DNA of 64,000 bases, from assembly GCA_964020085.1 (NCBI GenBank), contig OZ026596.1, positions 17,099,795 to 17,163,794 of the forward strand, in the 5' to 3' direction. The notes beneath the pieces were generated by a model, which worked only from the letters and a program-made list of their open reading frames with translations, was not told where the DNA came from and ran no database searches. Below are positions 7,944 through 19,300 of the stretch, piece after piece. Every line of letters starts with the position of its first letter. Within the stretch, counting starts at the first letter, position 1. Position numbers and translations under genes: made by a program. Origin of the DNA: Micromussa lordhowensis (lineage: Eukaryota; Cnidaria; Anthozoa; Scleractinia; Lobophylliidae).

Positions 7944-9330
7944 AGGACATGATGGTGACAAGATTGATATGTGAGCTTTTCCTGACAGAAGCATCTAAAT
8001 ATTGAGTCACAGTAAAAGCAAACATTAATGTAATTAATTAATTAATTAATGTAATTAATACACAATCATGTACATGAACACACAAGAGAGTATCACATAA
8101 TTACCACATAACAAACACAAGGTATTGAGTTTTTACCTTTGGTGCCCTCACTGTAGAAGGGTGTGCCAAAGAAACCTAAGGAAATCAACAGGTTTGAACC
8201 TTTACACAAATGACATTGCACATTTGAGAGCCATAATAAGCAATACCAGTCGCTGAGATGGTCAGGTAATGCAAGAACAAATTTCAATTTTGCCATTATT
8301 CTACTTTAAATTTCATTTTAATTGAGAACCACCTGCACTCTAATTCAGTGTTGTACACATTTACAAAGCCGATGTTGAAGATGCATGTAGTAATTCATCA
8401 TTGTTCAGAGATTGTCACTGCCTATCTTATAAATAGCAGAACTCTTGTTGTCATTCATTATTTACAGTCATTAAGTGCCTAATTTACTTGTGTTTAGTGA
8501 GTTTTGAAATTTTCATTACCCTTAGAGTTTCATGAAATACCTGTTTGTAGTATAAATTAGCTTGTTCTATTTTGCCTGTAGTGACTGACACCAACAAAAA
8601 TGCATACATTGGCTCTACCTATGTGATTTTGTGATCTGAAAATTTTTGTCTGAAATTTTTGCCTCCTAAAACTCGCTAGCGAATAATAAAATCCTCTAGA
8701 CCAGTTGCAAATCCCACTAGCTCTGATTAGTAACGACATTCTCTGCACACTAATCATGTTGTCAGTGTAATAGCAGTGTGAACTTTTGACCATTGTGGAC
8801 ATCAATAACTTGATGTTGCACTCCATTAAATTATTAAGTGTTGTTTCTATAAAAATATAAATAGATCTACATTTTAATAAAATATCAGTGAACAATTAGG
8901 CAAGGTTAAGAAATGCATTTTTTAATTTCATTTATGTACATTATTCTTTATGGACGTACCTGATGTAGAGAGGGATCTCGAATTTGTGCTTGATTTTGTG
9001 CTTTCAGCAGCCCTGGAAGCAGAAGAATTATTATTTTTGTAGTGCTGAATGCATGAAGACACCAATAAATGCATGCTTTCTGTATGAAATGCTCTGTCTT
9101 TGATCTTTGTAAGACAGCCTACTTAAGCAAGAGTACTATTATAAAATGTGATGAAACAAACATAATTTGGGGTCTCTAAAATCATGGAAATCATAGTGAC
9201 ACATTGCGCAAAGAAAGAATTTTCCTTCATCCAAGGTATGGTAACTCTCCATACGGACATTTTCCTGTGTATCAACAAAATTCTTGTACTTTGGCTTAAA
9301 AATCCTCTATAATATAATAAATTACTCGCT

Positions 9331-9371
<41 letters not shown>

Positions 9372-9456
9372 TTACTAATTGAAATAATCATATAGCACTC
9401 TGTCGATGTAAAGCATAACTATTAATTTATATGCTACCACTACTTGTATTTTAGCT
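7944..9456. other. No gene firmly recognised
   Basis: Contains a TAAT/TTAA simple repeat at 8025-8059. On the minus strand a 42-bp stretch between TTTCCTTAG and GTAAAAAC (about 8136-8177) reads GFFGTPFYSEGTK and could be a micro-exon, but no partner exon was found. On the plus strand a CTTTCAGCAG acceptor near 9000-9010 is followed by a short open stretch and AATAAA at 9064-9069, a possible alternative gene end. The longest open frame (8557-8895, minus) does not look like a protein. Confidence 0.35.
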
Positions 9457-9594
9457 GTCAGAGCCTTTGACCACTTGTGAAGCAGGTGCAAGAGTCACTT
9501 CGAATACAAGGTCATTGTGAAGGGCCTGGGGATAGAAAACGTCATGGTCGGCCAGGATCTCATGGTCGAGCCTGATGTGAACGAATGTGAACTT
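9457..9594 (-). pseudogene. Capsid-type gene of a Polinton-like element, 3' fragment
   Basis: The minus strand encodes about 45 residues running from a Phe-Val-His-Ile-Arg stretch through LDHEILADHDVFYPQ to VTLAPASQVVKGSD, then a stop. The style (regular beta-strand pattern, Asp/His-rich turn, FYP, VTLAP) matches the later part of the capsid-like protein whose earlier part lies at 10334-10720 on the same strand. A LINE separates the two pieces. The 5' edge of this fragment is the junction with the LINE 3' end near 9595. The C-terminal rest of the gene is missing or unrecognisable beyond 9457. The Polinton/adintovirus-like assignment is from recognition, not a search. Confidence 0.45.
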
Positions 9595-10334
9595 TGTTTA
9601 AGACAGGGTGGTGAATCAGCTACGGGGCTGTTATCCTGAGGGGCCCTGTATACACCTAAAATCATTAAAGCAATAAAATGAATAACAATGAGCACTTGTG
9701 ATCTGAAAACTTATGGTCTGAAAAAAAAACTACAATATATATGAGTCTAAAAAACACATTTAGGCTAAAATATTACAAGATAAATAAGACAATTACACAC
9801 TAACGAGATAAAAACTATGCAAAATCGTGTTTCATCAATAGTCGCTTAAAAGCCTCCAAGGACGCTGCCCGTTTGTATGTTTCAGGTAAGGAGTTAAGTA
9901 AGGATGAAGGAAGGATGAAGGATGAATAATATCTTCAGGCCGACGTGTATTGTAACTATAGAAACTGTGGTTTCTACTAAAATAATCACAAAGATACTGG
10001 GGCACTAAATCATTGAGACATTTGTAGACTAAGATATATATATAGCTATAACTTATATTGTAATTATATTATATTATATTAGTTTCTATTTTTATATTGT
10101 AATTTTTTTTTTACTGTATTATACTAGTTTCTATTTTTATATTGTAATTATTTCTGAGTGAGGGCCACGAGTTTATTAGCTGTGCTATTTAGTGTTACCC
10201 TCGTAAAATAAAGTCTTTATTATTTATTCCTTTTTCCTGATAGTTTCTAAGTTAGGCCATCCAAGTGACTTGAGAGCTTCGCTGGTGCTATCTCGTCTGA
10301 CAATTATACGTGCAGCTCGATTTTGAAGGCGCTG
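9595..10334 (-). mobile_element. 5'-truncated LINE (CR1/L2-like), nested and decayed
   Basis: Minus-strand translation from about 10334 gives RLQNRAARIIVRR, then an Ala-Leu-x-x-Leu-Gly-Trp motif. After an interruption (about 10030-10240) it continues KCLNDLVPQYLCDYF and a Tyr-x-Thr-Arg-Arg motif, ending with a Phe-Lys-Arg-Leu-Leu stretch near 9850. This is the characteristic region downstream of the reverse transcriptase in CR1/L2/Rex-type LINEs. The 3' untranslated part runs to about 9595. Frameshifts (near the GAAGGATGAAGGATGAA repeat, 9903-9927) and the nested insertion make it dead. It interrupts the capsid-type gene; no target-site duplication is visible. Confidence 0.7.
10030..10240 (+). 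mobile_element. 3' end of a second LINE nested in the first
   Basis: This stretch separates two halves of the minus-strand LINE coding remnant. It ends with an imperfect GAGGG...CCCTC stem (10160-10204) and then AAAATAAAGTCTTTATTATTTATT. That layout is usual for the 3' end of LINEs in invertebrates and points to the plus strand. Its upstream part is extremely A+T-rich and holds a 45-bp-spaced duplication (TAGTTTCTATTTTTATATTG at 10080 and 10125). No coding sequence remains. Confidence 0.5.
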
Positions 10335-10720
10335 CGATACTTGCTCCCGTTCAGTTTGTTTTAAGCAGCGACGCCCGAGGCGCCCGACGCGTAAATTCCT
10401 TCAGGCACCATGTTGTCTCGCTTTTTTCTCGGTAAGAAAAGGCCCTCGAAAGTTTTGTAGATGCTGTAACCAACAGTGTCTTGCAGGATAGTGCCCGCAA
10501 ACTTCACGACCAGCCTGTCGACAAGCGCCCGCGTGACGTTCTGAGCAAGAAAGTTGCTGGAGTACCCTCCAGAGAGGTCGATGTCAAAGTGCAGCGCCAG
10601 CGATCCAGGCACGAGAACCTCGTTCTCGTTCAGCTTGGGCACTGAAAGACACAGCGCCTCGCCAGGATTGGTGATGCGCTCTACCACGTGCTCGGCCTTC
10701 ACGGCGCCGATTAATTGTCT
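10334..10720 (-). pseudogene. Capsid-type gene of a Polinton-like element, 5' part
   Basis: The minus strand reads a coherent protein segment from about 10720 (RQLIGAVKAEHVVERI) through a Pro-Gly-x-Leu-x-Leu-x-Phe-x-Ile stretch, SGGYSSNFL and VKFAG to DNMVPEG. A TAA at 10361-10363 interrupts the frame, which then continues nine more sensible codons to about 10334, where LINE sequence begins. The style resembles the jelly-roll capsid-type genes of Polinton/adintovirus-like elements in invertebrate genomes. No start codon is preserved: the ATG-initiated frame to 10954 uses unrelated upstream sequence. The remaining C-terminal piece is at 9457-9594. It is divergent from, and shares an intergenic region with, the coiled-coil pseudogene at 10808. 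Assignment is by recognition only. Confidence 0.5.
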
Positions 10721-10807
10721 TTTCGTTGTGCGTTGAGCGAAGGTTCTCTGGCATTCACCGGCAAATATTGTTTTAATTTGAAAAATTAATTGGAATATAT
10801 AATTGCA
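10721..10807. promoter_or_regulatory. Shared intergenic region of a divergent gene pair
   Basis: About 85 bp lie between the recognisable start of the capsid-type frame (minus) and the ATG of the coiled-coil frame (plus). It is A+T-rich near 10775-10800 (TAATTGGAATATATAATTG) and could once have served both genes. No specific factor site is claimed. Confidence 0.25.
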
Positions 10808-12263
10808 ATGGCGGAAGGCGGTTTTGAAAACCTTTGGTATGAACCCGATGACTGGTGAAAAAAAGATGATGATGATGATGGTGGTGGCGATGGGAACGAA
10901 ACAACTCCTTTCCTTCCAGGCTCCGCCTTCAAGCCAGGTCCTTCTGGCGAACAAATTGAAATTAAAAACAATACAGCATGAAAAGAGCGGGCGGCCTAGA
11001 ACGCCTTATGCTCAGACATCTTTTGATGGAAGAGAAATGAGGAAATTGAAAGAAGACTGAGAGATTAAGAAGAAACTCATTAACAGGTTTGCTTGACACA
11101 ACAAACACAGCCAGCCGAAAACAGCCGTCCTTCTTTGCTCCCGGCCCGAGTGGCGTTTCGCGAGAAGGAAACGAAACGCCATTCGGGCCGGGAGCAAAGA
11201 AGGACGGCTGTTTTCGCAGGCTACAACAAACATTGATCCTCCTGAAAACCCTTCAAGCGTTGAGGAGCCAGAAAAAGAAATTCAAAGAGTAAAAACTTTG
11301 ATCCGAAAAAAGTATCCCACTGCTGACATTGATAATCATATTTTCCAACCAAAAAAAAAAACAATGGAGATTGTTATTGTGGGTCCGAGGGGCGATGAGA
11401 CCAAGATAGCTTTAGATATGGTAGCGGTGTGCGTTCTGAATTCTTTAAAAAAATTCTCGTTAAAAAAGTCTTGGCCCAACGGCTGAATGTCTGATCGTTC
11501 AAGCCAATGATACTATCAAAGAAAATCGGCAGCGTTTACTAGTAGAAGAAAGGCTCGCTGCGTAAAATGTAACAAAAGCTGAAGATATACAAAACCTAAA
11601 CCAACGAATCGAGAGAACGCAAGCTCAGATTTATGCGCTTAAAGAGGAAAATGGCCCTGGGGCTGAAGCAGAACTGCGCTGAAAAATACAACTCTAAAAT
11701 AATTTAGAAACTGATTAAAAAAAAAAATGAAAAAAGACTTGCCCGCAAATGAAAACCAAGTAAAAAACAGAGGAAAAAAACAAGAACAGATCGACAGACT
11801 CAGAGCAAGTATCGCTGCGGAAGAAAGTAAAAAAAGTAAACTGGAAGGCACTCCTAAACAGCACAAAACTGTTGGATGATCTTAAAGACCAAGACAGCGA
11901 GCTGCAGTGCCAAAATGAGGAAGATCAGGCGATCATCCAAGATGGGAATGCCTCGCCCTCCGACAAAGAGGCCGCAGAAGGCAGAGTGGCAGAAAGAAAC
12001 GAGGAGCTCGAGAGTTTGCAAACTCAGATCGCGGAAAGAGAAAGGGCGCGGCCTCTCTTGAAAAGAATCAAAGAGATCTTCAAAAAATAGTTAACAGACT
12101 TAAGGATGTAGGATCGAAAATTGGTTCTATGCTGCCCGGACTCATTGGCGCTATTGTGCGCTTCCTTTTCAAAAAAGCCGGACACGTGGCAAGCTATCTC
12201 GCCGAACACACCTGGCTCTTGATTTTGGCCGTGGTAGCATTTTTGGTTAAAAGATACATTTAA
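10808..12263 (+). pseudogene. Coiled-coil protein with hydrophobic tail, multiply broken
   Basis: A frame starts at ATG 10808 (MAEGGFENLWYEPDDW) and is stopped by TGA at 10856. In the same frame it continues with an Asp/Gly run (10865-10890) and a Pro/Gly-rich part, with further stops at 10979 and beyond. Another frame carries IDPPENP from about 11230, then a basic stretch and VIVGPRGDET near 11380. From about 11505 to 12045, through several stops and shifts, lies a long Glu/Gln/Lys-rich coiled coil; 11872-12090 is its longest clean piece. After a shift near 12045-12060 the last frame reads a hydrophobic tail (IGSMLPGLIGAIVRFLF, then WLLILAVVAFLV) to TAA at 12261-12263. The design is a coiled coil plus membrane-active tail. 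Such genes accompany capsid-type genes in Polinton/adintovirus-like elements, and its divergent neighbour fits that. It is dead. Confidence 0.55.
11116..11216. repeat. 45-bp inverted repeat, 11-bp spacer
   Basis: Positions 11116-11160 and 11172-11216 are reverse complements at 44 of 45 positions, separated by 11 bp. The right arm fits the reading frame of the coiled-coil pseudogene, so the left arm is probably an inverted copy inserted beside it. It would fold into a very stable hairpin. Confidence 0.85.
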
Positions 12264-12319
12264 AAGCGGCCTGCGTAAATGCGAAGTTAACGTCAAGCAG
12301 CAACGCCAAGACTCCAACC
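12264..12319. other. Junction between pseudogene and satellite
   Basis: 56 bp of non-repeat sequence between the pseudogene stop and the first satellite unit. It contains CAACGCCAAGACTCCAACCG just before the first GCGCCAACAAT. That run includes words similar to the satellite start, so it may be a heavily decayed unit or the seed from which the array grew. Confidence 0.4.
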
Positions 12320-12749
12320 GCGCCAACAATGAGAGCTTTTTTTAATTTTGCGCCAACAATGACAGCTGTTTTGTTTATTGCGCCCCAACAATGACAGCTG
12401 TTTTGTTTATCTTGCGCAAACAATGACAGCTGTTTTGTTTATATTGCGCCAACAATGACAGCTGTTTTGTCTATTTTGCACCAACAATGACAGCTGTTTT
12501 GTTTATTTTGCGCCAACAATGACAGCTGTTTTGTTTATTTTCCGCCAACAATGACAGCTGTTTTGTTTATTTTGCCCAACAATCACAGCTGTTGTGTTTA
12601 TTTTGCGCCAACAATGATAGCTGTTTTGTTTATTTTGCGCCAACAATGACAGCTGTTTTGTTTATTTTGCACCAACAATGACAGCTGTTTTGTTTATTTT
12701 GCGCCAACAATGACAGCTGTTTTGTTTATTTTGCGCCAACAATGACAGC

Positions 12750-13740
12750 TGTTTTGTTTATTTCGCCCCAACAATGACAGCTGTTTTGTTTATTTTGCGC
12801 CAACAATGACAGCTGTTTTGTTTATTTTGCGCCAACAATGACAGCTGTTTTGTTTATTTTGCGCCCCAACAATGACAGCTGTTTTAATTATTTTGCGCAA
12901 ACAATGACAGCTGTTTTGTTTATATTGCGCCAACAATGACAGCTGTTTTGTTTATTTTGCCCCAACAATGACAGCTGTTTTGTTTATTTTGCACCAACAA
13001 TGACAGCTGTTTTGTTTATTTTGTGCCAACAATGACAGCTGTTTTGTTTATTTTGCGCAACAATGACAGCTGTTTTGTTTATTTTGCGCCAACAATGACA
13101 GCTGTTTTGTTTATTTTGCGCCACCCATCACAGCTATTTTGTTCATTTTGCGCCAACAATGACAGCTGTTTTGTTTATTTCGCGCCAACAATGACAGCTG
13201 TTTTGTTTATTTTGCGCCACCCCTCACAGCTATTTTGTTTATTTTGCGCCAACAATGATAGCTGTTTTGTTTATTTTGCGCCAACAATGACAGCTGTTTT
13301 GTTTATTTCGCCCCAACAATGACAGCTGTTTTGTTTATTTTGCGCCAACAATCACAGCTGTTTTGTTTATTTTGCGCCCCAACAATGACAGCTGTTTTAA
13401 TTATTTTGCGCAAACAATGACAGCTGTTTTGTTTTATTGCGCCAACAATGACAGCTGTTTTGTTTATTTTGCCCAACAATGACAGCTGTTTTGTTTATTT
13501 TGCACCAACAATGACAGCTGTTTGGTTTATTTTGTGCCAACAATGACAGCTGTTTTGTCTATTTTGCGCAACAATGACAGCTGTTTTGTTTATTTTGCGC
13601 CAACAATGACAGCTGTTTTGTTTATTTTGCGCCACCCATCACAGCTATTTTGTTTATTTTGCGCCAACAATGACAGCTGTTTTGTTTATTTCGCGCCAAC
13701 AATGACAGCTGTTTTGTTTATTTTGTGCCAACAATGACAG
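12750..13740 (+). repeat. 513-bp tandem duplication in the array
   Basis: The rare variant GCGCCCCAACAATG followed by GTTTTAATTATTTTGCGCAA occurs at 12861 and 13374, 513 bp apart (16 units plus 1 bp). The flanking variant order, including a GCGCCACCCATCACAG unit, is shared. It is the first of the long-range duplications from the left edge. Confidence 0.7.
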
Positions 13741-14599
13741 CTGTTTTGTTTATTTTGCGCCAACAATGACAGCTGTTTTGTTTATTTTGCCCCAACCATG
13801 ACAGCTGTTTTGTTTATTTTGCGCCAACAATAACAGCTCTTTGTTTATTTTGCGCCAACAATGACAGCTGTTTTGTTTATTTTGCGCCAACAATGGCAGC
13901 TGTTTTGTTTATTTCACGCAAACAATAACAGCTGTTTTGTTAATTTTGCGCCAACAATGACAGCTGTTTTGTTTATTTCGCGCCAACAATGACAGCTGTT
14001 TTGTTTATTTTGCGCCAACAATGACAGCTGTTTTGTTTATTTCGCACCAACAATGACAGCTGTTTTGTTTATTTTGCGCCAACAATAACAGCTGTTTTGG
14101 TTATTTTGCGCCAACAATGACAGCTGTTTTGTTTATTTTGCGCCAACAATGACAGCTGTTTTGTTTATTTTGCGCAACAATGACAGCGGTTTTGTTTATT
14201 TTGCGATCACAATGAAAGCTGTTTCGTTTATTTTGCGCCAACAATAACAGCTGTTTTGTTTATTTTGCGCCAACAATGACAGGTGTTTTGTTTGCTTCGC
14301 CCCAACAATGACAGCTGTTTTGTTTATTTTGCGGCAAGAATGACAGCTGTTTTGTTTATTTTGCGCCAACAATGACAGATGTTTTGTTTATTTTGCGCCA
14401 ACAATGACAGCTGTTTAGTTTATTTCGCGCCAACAATGACAGCTGTTTTGTTTATTTCGCGTCAGCAATGACAGCTGTTTTGTTTATATTGCGCCAACAA
14501 TGACAGCTGTTTTGTTTATTTTGCACCAACAATGACAGCTGTTTTCTTTATTTTGCGCCAACAATGACAGCTGTTTTGTTTATTTTCCGCCAACAATGA

Positions 14600-17500
14600 C
14601 AGCTGTTTTGTTTATTTTGCCCAACAATCACAGCTGTTGTGTTTATTTTGCGCCAACAATGATGGCTGTTTTGTTTATTTTGCGCCAACAATGACAGCTG
14701 TTTTGTTTATTTTGCACCAACAATGACAGCTGTTTTGTTTATTTTGCGCCAACAATGACAGCTGTTTTGTTTATTTTGCGATCACAATGAAAGCTGTTTC
14801 CTTTATTTTGCGCCACCAATGACAGCTGTTTTGTTTATTTTGCGCCAACAATGACAGCTGTTTTGTTTATTTTGCCCCAACAATGACAGCTGTTTTGTTT
14901 ATTTTGCACCAACAATGACAGCTGTTTTGTTTATTTTGTGCCAACAATGACAGCTGTTTTGTTTATTTTGCGCAACAATGACAGCTGTTATGTTTATTTT
15001 GCGCCAACAATGACAGCTGTTTTGTTTATTTTGCGCCACCCATCACAGCTATTTTGTTTATTTTGCGCCAACAATGACAGCTGTTTTGTTTATTTCGCGC
15101 CAACAATGACAGCTGTTTTGTTTATTTTGCGCCAACAATGACAGGTGTTTTGTTTGTTTCGCCCCAACAATGACAGCTGTTTTGTTTATTTTGCGCCAAC
15201 AAGGACAGCTGTTTTGTTTATTTTGCCCAACAATCACAGCTGTTGTGTTTATTTTGCGCCAACAATGACAGCTGTTTTGTTTATTTTGCGCCAACAATGA
15301 CAGCGGTTTTGTTTATTTTGCGATTAAAATGACAGCTGTTTTGTTTATTTTGCGCCAAACATCACAGGTGTTTTGTTTATTTTCTGCCAACAATGACAGC
15401 TGTTTTGTTTATTTCACGCCAACAATGAGAGCTTTTTTGTTTATTTTGCGCCAACAATGACAGGTGTTTTGTTTATTTTGCGGCAACAAAGACAGCTGTT
15501 TTGTTTATTTTGCTCCAACAATGACAGCTGTTTTGTATATTTCGCCCCAACTATGACAGTTCTTTTGTTTATTTTGCGGCAAGAATGACAGCTGTTTTGT
15601 TTATTTTGCGCCAACAATGACAGCTGTTTTGTTTATTTTCCGCCAAAAATGACAGCTGTTTTGTTTATTTTGCCCAACAATCACAGCTGTTGTGTTTATT
15701 TTGCGCCAACAATGATAGCTGTTTTGTTTATTTTGCGCCAACAATGACAGCTGTTTTGTTTATTTCGCGCCAACAATGACAGCTGTTTTGTTTATTTTGC
15801 GCCAACAATGACAGCTGTTTTGTTTATTTTGCGCAACAATGACAGCGGTTTTGTTTATTTTGCGATCACAATGAAAGCTATTTCGTTTATTTTGCGCCGA
15901 CAATGACAGCTGTTTTGTTTATTTTGCGCCAACAATGACAGCTGTTTTGTTTGTTTCGCCCCAACAATGACAGCTGTCTTGTTTATTTTGCGCCAACAAT
16001 GACAGCTGTTTTGTTTATATTGCGCCAACAATGACAGCTGTTTTGTTTCTTGCTCTCCAACAATGACAGCTGTTTTGTTTATTTTGCACCAACAATGACA
16101 GCTGTTTTGTTTATTTTGCGCCAACAATGACAGCGGTTTTGTTTATTTTGCGATCAAAATGACAGCTGTTTTGTTTATTTTTGCGCCAACCATGACAGCT
16201 GTTTTGTTTATTTTCTGCCAACAATGACAGCTGTTTTGTTTATTTCACGCCAACAATGAGAGCTTTTTTGTTTATTTTGCGCCAAAAATGACAGCTGTTT
16301 TGTTTATTTTGCGGCAACAATGACAGCTGTTTTGTTTATTTTGCGCCGACAATGACAGCTGTTTTGTTTATTTCGCGCCAACAATGACAGCTGTTTTGTT
16401 TATTTTGCGTCAACAATGACAGCTGTTTTGTTTATTTTGCGCCAACAATAAAAGCTGTTTTCTTTATTTTGCGCCAACAATGACAGCTATTTTGTTTATT
16501 TCGTGCCTACAATGACAGCTGTTTTCTTTATATTGCGCCAACAATGAAAGCTGTTTTGTTTCTTGCGCTCCAACAATGACAGCTGTTTTGTTTATTTTGC
16601 GCCAACAATGACAGCTGTTTTGTTTATTTTGCGCCAACAATGACAGCGGTTTTGTTTATTTTGCGATCAAAATGACAGCTGTTTTGTTTATTTTTGCGCC
16701 AACCATGACAGCTGTTTTGTTTATTTTCTGCCAACAATGACAGCTGTTTTGTTTATTTCACGCCAACAATGAGAGCTTTTTTGTTTATGTTGCGCCAAAA
16801 ATGACAGCTGTTTTGTTTATTTTGCGGCAACAATGACAGCTGTTTTGTTTATTTTACTCCAACAATGACAGCTGTTTTGTATATTTCGCCCCAACTATGA
16901 CAGTTGTTTTGTTTATTTTGCGCCAACAATGACAGCTGTGTAGTTTATTTCGCGCCAACAATGACAGCTGTTTTGTTTATTTTGCGCCCCAACAATGACA
17001 GCTGTTTTGTTTATTTTGCGCCAACAATGAAAGCTGTTTTGTTTATTTTGCGCCAACAATGACAGCTGTTTTGTTTATTTTGCGCCAACAATGACAGCTG
17101 TTTTGTTTATTTCGCGCCAAGAATGACACCTGTTTTGTTTATTGCGCGCCAACAATGACAGGTGTTTCGTTTATTTTGCGCCGACAATGACAGCTGTTTC
17201 CTTTATTTTACGCCAACAACGACAGCTGTTTTGTTTATTTTGCGCCGACAATGACAGCTGTTTAGTTTATTTCGCGCCAACAATGACAGCTGTTTTGTTT
17301 ATTTTGCGTCAGCAATGACAGCTGTTTTGTTTATTTTGCGCCAACAATGAAAGCTGGTTTGTTTACTTTGTGCCAACAATGACAGCTGTTTTGTTTATTT
17401 TGCGCCAACAATGACAGCTGTTTTGTTTATTTCGTGCCAAGAATGACACCTGTTTTGTTTATTGCACGCCAACAATGACAGGTGTTTCGTTTATTTTGCG

Positions 17501-19300
17501 CCGACAATGACAGCTGTTTCCTTTATTTTGCGCCAACAATGAAAGCTGTTTTGTTTATTTTGCGCCGACAATGACAGCTGTTTTGTTTATTTCGCTCAAA
17601 CAATGACAGATATTTTGTTTATTTTGCGCCAACAATGACAGCTGTTTTGTTTATTTCGCGCCAACAATGACAGTTGTTTTATTTATTTTGCACCAACAAT
17701 GACAGCTGTTTTGTTTATTTTGCGCCAACAATGAAAGCTGTTTCCTTTATTTTGCGCCACCAATGACAGCTGTTTTGTTTATTTTGCGCCAACAATGACA
17801 GCTGTTTTGTTTATTTCGCCCCAACAATGACAGCTGTTTTGTTTATTTTGTGCCAACAATGACAGCTGTTTTGTTTATTTTGCGCCAACAATGACAGCTG
17901 TTTTGTTTATTTTGCGCCCCAACAATGACAGCTGTTATAATTATTTTGCGCAAACAATGACAGCTGTTTTGTTTATATTGCACCAACAATGACAGCTGTT
18001 TTGTTTATTTTGCCCCAACAATGACAGCTGTTTTGTTTATTTTGCACCAACAATGACAGCTGTTTTGTTTATTTTGTGCCAACAATGACAGCTGTTTTGT
18101 TTATTTTGCGCAACAATGACAGCTGTTATGTTTATTTTGCGCCAACAATGACAGCTGTTTTGTTTATTTTGCGCCACCCATCACAGCTATTTTGTTTATT
18201 TTGCGCCAACAATGACAGCTGTTTTGTTTATTTCGCGCCAACAATGACAGCTGTTTTGTTTATTTTGCGCCAACAATGACAGGTGTTTTGTTTGTTTCGC
18301 CCCAACAATGACAGCTGTTTTGTTTATTTTGCGCCAACAAGGACAGCTGTTTTGTTTATTTTGCCCAACAATCACAGCTGTTGTGTTTATTTTGCGCCAA
18401 CAATGACAGCTGTTTTGTTTATTTTGCGCCAACAATGACAGCGGTTTTGTTTATTTTGCGATTAAAATGACAGCTGTTTTGTTTATTTTGCGCCAAACAT
18501 CACAGGTGTTTTGTTTATTTTCTGCCAACAATGACAGCTGTTTTGTTTATTTCACGGCAACAATGAGAGCTTTTTTGTTTATTTTGCGCCAACAATGACA
18601 GGTGTTTTGTTTATTTTGCGGCAACAAAGACAGCTGTTTTGTTTATTTTGCTCCAACAATGACAGCTGTTTTGTATATTTCGCCCCAACTATGACAGTAG
18701 TTTTGTTTATTTTGCGGCAAGAATGACAGCTGTTTTGTTTATTTTGCGCCAACAATGACAGCTGTTTTGTTTATTTTCCGCCAACAATGACAGCTGTTTT
18801 GTTTATTTTGCCCAACAATCACAGCTGTTGTGTTTATTTTGCGCCAACAATGATAGTTGTTTTGTTTATTTTGCGCCATTAATGACAGCTGTTTTGTTTA
18901 TTTCGCGCCAGCAATGACAGCTGTTTTGTTTATTTTGCGCCAACAATGACAGCTGTTTTGTTTATTTTGCGCAACAATGACAGCGGTTTTGTTTATTTTG
19001 CGATCACAATGAAAGCTATTTCGTTTATTTTGCGCCGACAATGACAGCTGTTTTGTTTATTTTGCGCCAACAATGACAGCTGTTTTGTTTGTTTCGCCCC
19101 AACAATGACAGCTGTCTTGTTTATTTTGCGCCAACAATGACAGCTGTTTTGTTTATATTGCGCCAACAATGACAGCTGTTTTGTTTCTTGCGCTCCAACA
19201 ATGACAGCTGTTTTGTTTATTTTGCGCCAACAATGACAGCTGTTTTGTTTATTTTGCGCCAACAATGACAGCGGTTTTGTTTATTTTGCGATCAAAATGA
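14600..19300 (+). repeat. Duplicated block, 3,138-bp offset
   Basis: The variant series around 14938-16127 recurs at 18076-19265 with an exact offset of 3,138 bp (98 units plus 2 bp). At the left edge of the match, the later copy holds about six units (195 bp) that the earlier one lacks. The shared series includes an uncommon GCGATTAAAATG unit and a TTGTTTCTTGC(G/T)CTCC unit, which serve as markers. Confidence 0.8.

Noticed and set aside
8557..8895. 112-codon minus-strand open frame
   Set aside because: No recognisable motif, A+T-driven codon content, and no splice or polyadenylation signal in a fitting place.
10860..10890. GAT/GGT trinucleotide microsatellite as a separate repeat
   Set aside because: It is short and coincides with an acidic Asp/Gly run of the coiled-coil pseudogene, so it is explained as former coding sequence.
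10361..10954. A 197-codon intact minus-strand gene
   Set aside because: Only the part below about 10720 is protein-like. The N-terminal 75 or so codons come from the antisense of the coiled-coil gene start and its Asp-codon run, and the frame continues sensibly past its stop, showing a pseudogene.
11639..11866. 75-codon hydrophobic minus-strand frame
   Set aside because: It is the antisense of the Lys/Glu-rich coiled-coil pseudogene; the Phe/Leu/Ser-rich composition is the expected mirror image.
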